The position numbers and the translations under genes were made by a program. A stretch of 64,000 nt of DNA from JBDTSW01 sp051004675 (GTDB lineage Bacteria > Actinomycetota > Thermoleophilia > Solirubrobacterales > 70-9), in the NCBI GenBank assembly GCA_051004675.1, contig JBPCKC010000012.1, forward strand, positions 1-64,000. Reading direction: 5' to 3'. The notes under the pieces were generated by a model. The model was given only the letters and a program-made list of their open reading frames with translations, ran no database searches and was not told the origin of the DNA. Within the stretch, counting starts at the first letter, position 1; each line of letters starts with the position of its first letter. Positions 48,516 to 56,053 of this stretch are shown piece after piece.

Positions 48516-50407
48516 TGTTCGGTCGCAGCGACTGGCGCGGCGCCCTCAGCCCCGCGCAGTTCAGCCTCCGCGTGGCCATCCTCGGCGCCTTCGCCGTCGT
48601 CATCTTCTCCGCGATCTTCTTTCGCCTGTGGTACCTGGAGGTCCTCTCCGGCGACCGCTACCTGGCGGAGGCGAACAACAACCAGGTGCGCGAGATCACC
48701 GTGCAGGCGCCGCGGGGCGAGATCCTCGACCGCGAGGGCGAGCCCTTGGTCCGCAACCGCACGGCGCTGGCCCTGCAGGTCCGTACGACCGAGCTGCCGG
48801 GCCCCGAGGGGGCCCGCGAAGCGGTGCTGCGGCGCCTGGCCGAGGTGTCCGGGCTGAGCCCCGAGGGCATCACCAAGCAGATCCGCCAGCAGACCAGGGA
48901 ATCCCCAGCGAGCCCTGTGACCCTGCGCCGCGACGTGCCCTACGACCTCGTCTACTACCTGCGCGAGAACCAGGGCGAGTTCCCGGGCGTGAGCGTCGAC
49001 CGCGTGTACGTGCGCTCTTATCCGCAGGGGACGCTTGCCGCGCACCTGTTCGGCTACGTCCGCGAGGTGAACGCCGAGCAGCTCGAGGCGCCCGACTACG
49101 CGTCTTTGGTCCCCGGCGACGAGGTCGGGCAGGCCGGTGTCGAGTACACGTACGACAACCTGCTGCGGGGGATCAACGGCTCCACTCGCGTGCAGGTGGA
49201 CGCGAGCGGCTCGCCCACCGGTGGCCGCCTCTCGGCGCAGGAACCGCAGACGGGCAACAACCTGCGGCTGACGCTTGACTCCAGGCTTCAGGCCACCGCC
49301 GAGGCCGCCGTCTCGCGCTTCGGCTTGCCGGGCGGTTTCGTCGCCATGGACGTGGACTCGGGTGAGGTCCTCGCGCTTGGCTCGGTGCCCACCTTCGACC
49401 CCGAGGTCTTCTCCCGGCCCTACATCCCCCCGGCCGTCGCCGACTCGATCTTCGAGGGCGCCGACGGCACCGAGGCCCCGATCTTCAACCGGGCGATCCA
49501 GGGTGGGTATCCCACCGGCTCGACGTTCAAGCTCGTGACCGCGATCGGGGCCCTCCAGGAGGGCCTCGTCACGCCCGGGGAGATCGTCAACGACGGCGGC
49601 TCCGTGAGGGTCGGCGGCGTCACCTTCAAGAACGCCGGCGACGCGGTCAACGGGCCGATCGACCTGCACCAGGCCCTCCAGGTCTCCTCGGACGTCTACT
49701 TCTATTTGATCGGCCTGGAGGACGGGGCGGAGGGCGACGCGATCCAGAGGTGGGCGAGCGAGCTGGGCATGGGGAGTCCCACCGGCATCGACCTCCCCGC
49801 CGAGGCGGAAGGCCTGGTGCCCACGCCCGAGTGGCGCAATCAGCTGTATCGGGACGGCCTCACGGATCGCCCGTGGTCGGTGGGCGACAACATCAACCTG
49901 TCGGTCGGGCAGGGGGATCTGCAGGCCAGCCCGCTCCAGCTCGCGGTCTCCTACGCCGCGGTCGCCAACGGCGGGCAGCTCGTGCGCCCCCACGTGGGAA
50001 TGCGCGTCGAGGATCCCTCGGGGCGGTTGATCCAGGAGGTCGATCCCGCCCCCCGCGCGCAGGTCGACATCGACCCGGCCAACGCGAGGGCCGTGCTCGA
50101 CGGTCTCCACGCCGCCGCGATGGAGCCGAGCGGCACCTCGTATCCGATTTTCGGAGGCTTCCCGGTCGAGATCGCCGGCAAGACCGGCACCGCCGAGCGC
50201 GGCACGACCGTGGAGGACCAGTCGTGGTACGCCGCCCTCGCGCCCTATCCGGATCCCGAGGTCGTCGTCGTCGCGACGATCGAACGCGGGGGGTTCGGCG
50301 CCGACGCGGCCGCCCCGGCCGTGGCCGAGATCCTCGCCGAGTACCTAGACATCAAGCCCGGCCAGATCGAGCCGGTGTCCGACCCGGCGACGACGGTGTA
50401 CGAGTGA
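48512..50407 (+). CDS. mrdA: Penicillin-binding protein 2 (elongation transpeptidase)
   Basis: 631-residue class B PBP. N-terminal membrane anchor (FAVVIFSAIFFRLWYLEVL), dimerisation domain with 'APRGEILDREGEPLVRNR', then the transpeptidase domain with its three motifs: Ser337 in STFK, SSD (VSSDVYF), and KTGT (IAGKTGTAERG). It cross-links peptidoglycan during elongation and pairs with RodA. Start is GTG or the ATG three bases later (GTGATG), overlapping mreD. Confidence 0.95.
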   Translation: MMFGRSDWRGALSPAQFSLRVAILGAFAVVIFSAIFFRLWYLEVLSGDRYLAEANNNQVREITVQAPRGEILDREGEPLVRNRTALALQVRTTELPGPEGAREAVLRRLAEVSGLSPEGITKQIRQQTRESPASPVTLRRDVPYDLVYYLRENQGEFPGVSVDRVYVRSYPQGTLAAHLFGYVREVNAEQLEAPDYASLVPGDEVGQAGVEYTYDNLLRGINGSTRVQVDASGSPTGGRLSAQEPQTGNNLRLTLDSRLQATAEAAVSRFGLPGGFVAMDVDSGEVLALGSVPTFDPEVFSRPYIPPAVADSIFEGADGTEAPIFNRAIQGGYPTGSTFKLVTAIGALQEGLVTPGEIVNDGGSVRVGGVTFKNAGDAVNGPIDLHQALQVSSDVYFYLIGLEDGAEGDAIQRWASELGMGSPTGIDLPAEAEGLVPTPEWRNQLYRDGLTDRPWSVGDNINLSVGQGDLQASPLQLAVSYAAVANGGQLVRPHVGMRVEDPSGRLIQEVDPAPRAQVDIDPANARAVLDGLHAAAMEPSGTSYPIFGGFPVEIAGKTGTAERGTTVEDQSWYAALAPYPDPEVVVVATIERGGFGADAAAPAVAEILAEYLDIKPGQIEPVSDPATTVYE

Positions 50408-51654
50408 TCGGCGCCCCGATACCTGCCCCTACGCGGCGCCGCCCGGCCGCGCGCCGAGGCCGTCCCGCCGGCGGCCAGGCCCATCCGCGCCCGTTCCCGA
50501 ACCGGGACGCGGGAACGCTGGAGAAGGCGATCGGGGGACTGGACTTCGCGCTGGCCGGCGCCGCGATCGCGATCATCGCCTTCAGCGCCTACACACTGGG
50601 CCTCACCACCCGCGAGGACATCCCGGGCGATCCCTACTTCTACGTGATCCGCCAGGCGATCTACGCGGTCGTCGGAATCGCGCTGATGCTGACCCTGGCG
50701 CGAATCGACTACAGCCGGTTCCGCGAGCTGCGGGTCGGCCTCTACACGGCGATGGTCGCCACCATCGTTTTGGTGCTCGCGCTGGGCGAGGCCACCCGAG
50801 GCTCGCGTCGCTGGATCGAGCTTCCGTTCTTCACGTTCCAGCCCTCGGAGCCCGGGAAGCTCCTCCTGATCGTGACGCTGGCCGCGTTCGTCCTCGAGCG
50901 CGCGCGCAACCGCTCGGAGGGCAGGCGGACGGCGAAGCTGCTGGCGCTCGGCATCGCCCCCGGCGTCATCGTCTTCCTGGCGCCGGATCTGGGCTCGGGA
51001 CTCGTCTACGGCGTCATCACGCTGGCCGTGCTGTTCGTCGCGGGCATCCCCTGGAAGCACTTCGCGGTGATGGGCGGGGTGGCAGCCGGGGTGGTCGGAA
51101 TCGTGCTTGTGGTGGCCCCGGCCCTCGGTACCCCTATCCTTGAGCCCTACCAGGAGGAGCGAATCACCTCCTTTTTGAATCCCAGTGAGGACCCACGAGA
51201 CTCGAGTTATCAGATCAACCAGGCGCTGATCGCCGTCGGATCCGGAGGAAAGACCGGCCGTGCCGGCGAATCAACGCAATCGCAGGCCGGCTTCTTGCCG
51301 GAGCGCCACACGGACTTCATATTCGCCGTGGTTGGAGAGCGCTTCGGGTTCGCCGGGGCTGCGTTTCTATTGTCCCTCTACGCCCTGCTGATCTGGCGGG
51401 CGCTGCGAATTGTGACTCTTTCGAAGAACTTGTACGGAGCGATGATCGCCGGCGGAATCGCCGCGATGCTCATGTTCCACCTGTTCGTCAACGTCGGCAT
51501 GAACGTCGGGATCGCGCCCGTCACGGGTATCCCGTTGCCGCTGATGAGCGCTGGAGGATCGTCCGTGATCGTCACCTTTATGGCGATCGGGATCCTTCAG
51601 AGCATCTATGTCCAATCGCAGCTCTCCTCCAGGAACAGGGCTCCCGCCATTTAG
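50404..51654 (+). CDS. rodA: RodA-type peptidoglycan glycosyltransferase (SEDS family)
   Basis: 416 residues. About 45 residues of basic cytoplasmic N-terminus precede ten membrane helices. SEDS family signs are 'RRWIELPFFTFQPSEPGKLLLIVTLAAF' (the QPSE motif), 'SYQINQALIAVGSGGKTGRAGESTQSQAGFLPERHTDFIFAVVGERFGFAG', and 'NVGMNVGIAPVTGIPLPLMSAGGSSVIVTFMAIG'. The catalytic Asp lies in the ERHTDFIF region. It polymerises glycan strands with PBP2. GTG start overlaps mrdA (GTGA). This is the last gene of the mre operon. Confidence 0.93.
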   Translation: MIGAPIPAPTRRRPAARRGRPAGGQAHPRPFPNRDAGTLEKAIGGLDFALAGAAIAIIAFSAYTLGLTTREDIPGDPYFYVIRQAIYAVVGIALMLTLARIDYSRFRELRVGLYTAMVATIVLVLALGEATRGSRRWIELPFFTFQPSEPGKLLLIVTLAAFVLERARNRSEGRRTAKLLALGIAPGVIVFLAPDLGSGLVYGVITLAVLFVAGIPWKHFAVMGGVAAGVVGIVLVVAPALGTPILEPYQEERITSFLNPSEDPRDSSYQINQALIAVGSGGKTGRAGESTQSQAGFLPERHTDFIFAVVGERFGFAGAAFLLSLYALLIWRALRIVTLSKNLYGAMIAGGIAAMLMFHLFVNVGMNVGIAPVTGIPLPLMSAGGSSVIVTFMAIGILQSIYVQSQLSSRNRAPAI

Positions 51655-51711
51655 ATGAGCGCCGGTAGGCGCCAGCGGCGGGCCAACCCTCTCCTGTGAG
51701 GTGAGACCCAC

Positions 51712-53631
51712 TTGAAGAAAAGAATCATCGTTTCGGTGGACGCCGGTGAAACCCGCGTCGCCGTGCTCGAATCGAAGGGAGCCGCAAAGGGCGGCTCGAA
51801 CAAGTCGCGCAGCGGCGGCGCACGCGGCTCGGAGCAGCCGGCGCGCAGTGCCTCCGGCCGCAACGCAGGCTTCGTGGTCGGCGAGCTGTACGTGGAGCGC
51901 AAGGGCTCCCGCTCGATCGTCGGCAACATCTACAAGGGCGTCATCGACAACGTGCTCCCCGGCATGGAGGCCGCGTTCGTCGACATCGGGCTGGAGCGAA
52001 ACGGCTTCCTGCACGTGGACGAGATCGTCCTGCCCGACGGCCAGAAGGTCCCGCGGCGCGGGCACGGCAAGGGCCGGCGCATCGACGAGCTGATCAAGCC
52101 CAAGCAGGAGGTGCTCGTCCAGGTGGTGAAGGACCCGCTGAAGACCAAGGGCGCCCGCCTGTCGATGCAGGTCTCGATCGCCGGCCGCTATCTCGTCTAC
52201 ATGCCACAGGGCGGGGGCGTCGGGGCCAGCCGCCGCCTCGCCGAGAAGGAGCGCGACCGCCAGCGCAAGCTGCTGCAGAAGCTGCACAAGGGCGACGGCG
52301 GCGTGATCGTTCGCACCGCGGCCCAGGGCGCGACCGAGGACGACTTCGAGCGCGACCTCGCGTACCTGCACAAGCTGCACGAGGTGGTCGACAAGCGCGG
52401 GGGAGAGGTGAAGGCTCCGAACCTGGTGTTTCAGGAGGCCGACCTCTCGATCCGCGTCCTGCGCGACGTGCTCACGAAGGAGTTCGACGGGGCCGTCATC
52501 GACGACCCCAAGCAGCATCAGCGGGTGACGAGCTTCTTCCAGCGCACGGCGCCGGAGCTGGTCGACCTGGTCGAGCTCTATGACGGCGCCGAGTCGCTGT
52601 TCGAGCGCGAGGGCGTTGAGGAGGCCTTCCGCTCGGTGCTCTCGCGGCGGGTGGACCTTCCCTCGGGCGGCTACCTCATGCTCGACTACGCCGAGGCACT
52701 GACCGTGATCGACATCAACACGGGCAGCTTCACCGGCCGTGGCAAGGGCCGGCTGGAGGACACGATCACGAAGGTGAACGTCGAGGCGGCGGACGAGGTG
52801 GTCCGCCAGCTCAGGCTGCGCGACATCGGCGGCATCATCGTCATCGACTTCATCGACATGGCCCGGGCGGCGAACCGCGACCAGGTCCTGAAGACGCTTA
52901 AGAAGGCGCTGGACGAGGACAAGACCAAGACGTACGTCGTCGAGGTCTCGCCGCTGGGGCTGGTGGAGATGACCCGCCAGAACATCACCGACGGGGTCCG
53001 CGAGATCCTCACCAAGCGCTGCCCCACCTGCGACGGCGAGGGTGTCGTCGAGTCGGAGGAGACCGTGGCCATCGACGTCCTGCGACACCTGCGGGTCCTC
53101 GCGGCCGACAACCCGGAGCCCGAGGCGTTCCTGATCCGCGTCAACCCCAAGGTCGCGCGCAAGCTGCTCGAGGCCGACAGCGGGCTGCGCGAGCTCGAGG
53201 AGGCGACGGGCAAGCACTTCCACTTCGAGGGCGGCGAGGCGCTTTCGCTCTCGACGTACCAGGTCTCCGACGAGGGCCCGCGCGACGAGATCGAGCGCCG
53301 CGCGCTCCCCTTCGGCGTCGGCGACGAGGTCCTCGTCTCGATCGAGGAGCCGCACATGTACAACGTGGACGACGCCGTGGCGAGGGTCGATTCCTACGTG
53401 GTCAGCGTCACCGGCGGCGGCGCCCACGTGGGCGAACGGCGCATGGTGCGCATCGAGGAAGTCGGGCGCTCCGTCGCAACGGCGTCGCTGCTGGACGCGC
53501 CGGGCAACGGTGCGCCCTCCGAGAGTGAGGAGCCGCAGCTAGAATCCTCGCCCTCCGGCGGGCGGCCGCGCGGCCGCAGAGGCGGCCAGGGTCGCCCTCG
53601 TGCCGCAAGCGGCGAAAAGAACGATGGCTGA
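51712..53631 (+). CDS. rng: Ribonuclease E/G family endoribonuclease
   Basis: 639 residues. The RNase G/E catalytic core is present: S1-like 'LYVERKGSRSIVGNIYKGVIDNVLPGMEAAFVDIGLERNGFLHVDE', the 'GGYLMLDYAEALTVIDINTGSFTG' motif with catalytic Asp residues, 'IDFIDM', and the zinc-link CPTCDGEG. A Ser/Gly/Lys/Arg-rich insertion of about 35 residues (about 22-56) splits the first strand pair. The C-terminus has a TRAM-like or OB-type addition and an Arg/Gly-rich tail. TTG start preceded by GAGGTGA with eight-base spacing. It overlaps rplU by eight bases. Role: rRNA/mRNA processing and decay. Confidence 0.93.
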   Translation: MKKRIIVSVDAGETRVAVLESKGAAKGGSNKSRSGGARGSEQPARSASGRNAGFVVGELYVERKGSRSIVGNIYKGVIDNVLPGMEAAFVDIGLERNGFLHVDEIVLPDGQKVPRRGHGKGRRIDELIKPKQEVLVQVVKDPLKTKGARLSMQVSIAGRYLVYMPQGGGVGASRRLAEKERDRQRKLLQKLHKGDGGVIVRTAAQGATEDDFERDLAYLHKLHEVVDKRGGEVKAPNLVFQEADLSIRVLRDVLTKEFDGAVIDDPKQHQRVTSFFQRTAPELVDLVELYDGAESLFEREGVEEAFRSVLSRRVDLPSGGYLMLDYAEALTVIDINTGSFTGRGKGRLEDTITKVNVEAADEVVRQLRLRDIGGIIVIDFIDMARAANRDQVLKTLKKALDEDKTKTYVVEVSPLGLVEMTRQNITDGVREILTKRCPTCDGEGVVESEETVAIDVLRHLRVLAADNPEPEAFLIRVNPKVARKLLEADSGLRELEEATGKHFHFEGGEALSLSTYQVSDEGPRDEIERRALPFGVGDEVLVSIEEPHMYNVDDAVARVDSYVVSVTGGGAHVGERRMVRIEEVGRSVATASLLDAPGNGAPSESEEPQLESSPSGGRPRGRRGGQGRPRAASGEKNDG

Positions 53632-54178
53632 CACAGACACCTACGCAATCGTCGAAACAGGCGGCAAGCAGTACCGCGCCGAAAAGGGCGCGACCCTGCT
53701 GGTCGAGCGCATGGCCGACGACGAGGGCGCCAAGGTCACGCTGCGGCCGGTCATGTACAGCGCCGGGACCGACGTGATCGCCGCGGGCTCCGAGCTCGAG
53801 AAGGTGAAGGTCGAGGCCGTCGTCGCCGAGCACGTTCGCGGCGAGAAGATCCGCGTCTTCACCTACAAGGCCAAGAAGGGCTCGCGCAAGCGCTCCGGGC
53901 ACCGCCAGTCGCTGACCAAGCTCGAGGTGACCGAAATCAAGCTGATGGCCCGCAAGCCCGCCGCGAAGGCCGAGTCGAAGCCGGCGACCAAGGCCGAGGA
54001 GGCCGCCAAGCCGAAGGCGCCGCCGAAGAAGCCCGCCACGGCCAAGAAGCCGGCGGCGAAAGCTTCGACGGCCAAGAAGCCCGAGGCGAAAGCTTCGACG
54101 GCCAAGAAGCCGGCGGCGAAAGCTTCGACGGCCAAGAAGCCGGCGGCCAAGAAGCCCGCGACGAAGAAGGAGAGCTAG
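53624..54178 (+). CDS. rplU: Ribosomal protein bL21 with long basic C-terminal extension
   Basis: 184 residues. Residues 1-103 are a normal bL21 ('YAIVETGGKQYRAEKGATLLVER', 'KIRVFTYKAKKGSRKRSGHRQSLTKLEVTEI'). The last 80 residues are a Lys/Ala/Pro tail (AKKPAAKAST repeats) encoded partly by a 30-base tandem repeat. Most bL21 proteins are about 100-105 residues, so the extension is unusual; it could be a flexible RNA-binding tail. The ATG overlaps the rng stop. Confidence 0.93.
   Translation: MADTDTYAIVETGGKQYRAEKGATLLVERMADDEGAKVTLRPVMYSAGTDVIAAGSELEKVKVEAVVAEHVRGEKIRVFTYKAKKGSRKRSGHRQSLTKLEVTEIKLMARKPAAKAESKPATKAEEAAKPKAPPKKPATAKKPAAKASTAKKPEAKASTAKKPAAKASTAKKPAAKKPATKKES
54041..54150 (+). 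repeat. 30-bp tandem repeat in rplU
   Basis: Units beginning GCCAAGAAGC at 54041, 54071, 54101 and (partial) 54131, each ending AGCTTCGACG; they encode AKKPAAKAST. Very high identity between units implies recent expansion. Confidence 0.85.
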
Positions 54179-54183
54179 GCGAG

Positions 54184-54438
54184 ATGGCGCACAAGAAGGG
54201 GCTCGGCTCCTCCCGCAACGGGCGCGACTCCAACCCGAAGATGCTCGGCGTCAAGGTCTTCGCCGGCCAGCAGGTCGGCGGCGGTGAGATCATCGTCCGC
54301 CAGCGCGGCACCCGCTTCTACTCCGGCACCGGCACCGGCATCGGCAAGGACCACACCATCTTCGCCACGCGCGCCGGCGTCGTCGAGTTCAAGCAGGCCC
54401 GCAAGGGCCGAGTCGTCTCGGTCGCCGAGGGCGAGTAG
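54184..54438 (+). CDS. rpmA: Ribosomal protein bL27
   Basis: 84 residues, 50S protein near the peptidyl-transferase centre: 'MAHKKGLGSSRNGRDSNPK', 'GTRFYSGTGTGIGKDHTIFA'. It begins MAHKKG with no extra N-terminal residues needing cleavage. Five bases after rplU, the usual rplU-rpmA pair. Confidence 0.97.
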   Translation: MAHKKGLGSSRNGRDSNPKMLGVKVFAGQQVGGGEIIVRQRGTRFYSGTGTGIGKDHTIFATRAGVVEFKQARKGRVVSVAEGE

Positions 54439-54457
54439 TTCCGGCGATCCGGGGCCG

Positions 54458-54481
54458 CCGGACCGGGCATTGCCCGTCCGG
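54458..54481 (+). terminator. Hairpin after rpmA
   Basis: CCGGAC-C-GGGC, ATT loop, GCCC-GTCCGG, a strong stem with one bulged base 20 bases after the rpmA stop. A second, wider inverted repeat follows (AGGTGTGT at 54498-54505 with ACACACCT at 54537-54544). Confidence 0.55.
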
Positions 54482-54616
54482 GGCGCGCCCACACCCCAGG
54501 TGTGTGGATCTGTATGCGAAATCCGCACCCTAATCGACACACCTGACCGCCACCCGCCCTACCTGGCCCAACCCGCGCTGCGGACGACCGCCCACGCTCG
54601 CGCCCTGCACCCGGGC

Positions 54617-54629
54617 TACCGTTCCTTGC
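54617..54629 (+). promoter_or_regulatory. Candidate leaderless -10 of obgE
   Basis: TACCGT at 54617-54622, seven bases before the GTG at 54630. Confidence 0.45.
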
Positions 54630-55946
54630 GTGTTTCATGATCGGGCGAGGATCTGGGTCGAGGGCGGACGCGGCGGGAACGGCGTCGTGTCCTTTCGGCG
54701 TGAGGCACACGTCCCTCGCGGCGGGCCCGACGGGGGCGACGGTGGGCGCGGGGGGGACGTCGTGCTGGTCTGCGACCCCTCCCGGCGAGACCTCGCGGCC
54801 CTTCGCTTCTCGCCGCACTTCCGCGCCGGGCGCGGACGCCACGGCGAGGGCGCGCGCCGGCACGGGGCCAGGGGCTCGGACGAGGTGGTCCCCGTGCCAC
54901 CCGGTACCACCGTCGAGGGGCTGGAGGGAGAGCGCTACGACCTCGTCGAGCCGGGGCAGCGTGCCGTGGTGGCAACCGGGGGCGGCGGCGGGCACGGCAA
55001 CAAGCGCTTCACCAGCTCCACGCGCCAGGCCCCCCGCTTCGCCGAGGGGGGCGTGGAGGGCACCTCGGGCTGGATCGAGCTGCAGCTTCGGCTGCTTGCC
55101 GACGCCGGCCTCGTGGGGCTGCCGAACGCCGGGAAGTCCTCGCTGCTCGGCCGCCTTACGCGCGCCGCGCCGAAGGTCGCCGACTATCCGTTCACCACGC
55201 TCGACCCCGTTCTGGGCACCCTCGAGGTGGGGGATCGCCAGCTCGTCCTGGCCGATGTCCCGGGCTTGATCGCGGGAGCCGCCGAGGGGGCGGGCCTGGG
55301 CGACGAGTTCCTCGCCCACGTGGAGCGCTGCCGTGCGCTGGTGCATCTCGTGGAGATCGACCCTCCGCAGGGCGCCCCTGCCCCGGCCCAGGCCTACGAG
55401 ATCGTCCGCGGCGAGCTGAGCTCGTACGGCGCGGGCCTGGACCGGCTGCCCGAGCTGGTGGTGCTCTCCAAGCGCGACCTGCTCCCCGGGGAGCAGGTCG
55501 AGGAGCGGGTCCATGCTTTCCGCGAGCGGCTCGGGGACGCGGTGGCCGGCGTGCTGGCGGTCTCGTCCGCCTCGGGCGAGGGCTTGGACGAGCTCCGGGC
55601 GGCCATCCTCGCCGCGGTTCCGGCGAGCTCCGATCACCTGGGTCAGATCCCAGTTGGGGGGTCTGACCCCTCGGCGGCTTTCCAAGCCGAGCACATCACC
55701 TACCGGCCGGCCGCGCGCCAGGGCTACGCGGTCGAGCGCGAGCCCGACGGCGCCTTCCGCGTCCACGGGCGCGGGGTCGAGCTGCTCGTCGAGCGTCACG
55801 ACATGTCCAACCTGGAGGCACTGGGATACCTCGAGCAGCGCCTGACGGATATGGGCGTCATCGCCGCGCTGCGCTCGGCGGGCTTCGAGCCCGGCGACGA
55901 GGTGCGCATCGGTCAGGAGACGTTCGACCTGGATCCCGCGGGCTGA
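54630..55946 (+). CDS. obgE: GTPase Obg/CgtA with repeat-derived linker
   Basis: 438-residue essential GTPase of 50S ribosome assembly and stress control. The N-terminal glycine-rich Obg domain (1-157), G domain with GLPNAGKSS (G1), 'YPFTTLDP' (G2), DVPG (G3) and SKRD-type G4, and the C-terminal OCT domain (about 360-430) are all present. Residues about 336-348 in the G-OCT linker are encoded by an inverted copy of the GGGGTCAGACCCC repeat, inserted in frame. Start GTG. Confidence 0.95.
   Translation: MFHDRARIWVEGGRGGNGVVSFRREAHVPRGGPDGGDGGRGGDVVLVCDPSRRDLAALRFSPHFRAGRGRHGEGARRHGARGSDEVVPVPPGTTVEGLEGERYDLVEPGQRAVVATGGGGGHGNKRFTSSTRQAPRFAEGGVEGTSGWIELQLRLLADAGLVGLPNAGKSSLLGRLTRAAPKVADYPFTTLDPVLGTLEVGDRQLVLADVPGLIAGAAEGAGLGDEFLAHVERCRALVHLVEIDPPQGAPAPAQAYEIVRGELSSYGAGLDRLPELVVLSKRDLLPGEQVEERVHAFRERLGDAVAGVLAVSSASGEGLDELRAAILAAVPASSDHLGQIPVGGSDPSAAFQAEHITYRPAARQGYAVEREPDGAFRVHGRGVELLVERHDMSNLEALGYLEQRLTDMGVIAALRSAGFEPGDEVRIGQETFDLDPAG
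55638..55672 (-). repeat. Inverted copy of the dispersed repeat inside obgE
   Basis: GGGTCAGATCCC (55640-55651) and GGGGTCTGACCCC (55658-55670). Read on the minus strand this is GGGGTCAGACCCC followed by CCAACTGGGATCTGACCC, matching the array before ctaG almost base for base. It is translated within the G-OCT linker without disrupting the frame. Confidence 0.8.
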
Positions 55947-55956
55947 GCCCCCGGGA

Positions 55957-55999
55957 GCGTCCTGCCCGGTTCACCGCGGGCGTGGAGAGGACAGGACGC
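55957..55999 (+). terminator. Hairpin after obgE
   Basis: Eight-base arms GCGTCCTG (55957-55964) and CAGGACGC (55992-55999) with a long loop, ten bases past the obgE stop. Confidence 0.4.
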
Positions 56000-56039
56000 T
56001 TGGGTCCGTGTGACCGGCGCACGGCCCGCCCGGGGCGTC

Positions 56040-56053
56040 TAGCCTCGTGGGCG
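56040..56053 (+). promoter_or_regulatory. Candidate leaderless -10 of the ceramidase-like gene
   Basis: TAGCCT at 56040-56045, eight bases before the ATG at 56054; it supports that start over an in-frame codon at 55982. Confidence 0.45.
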
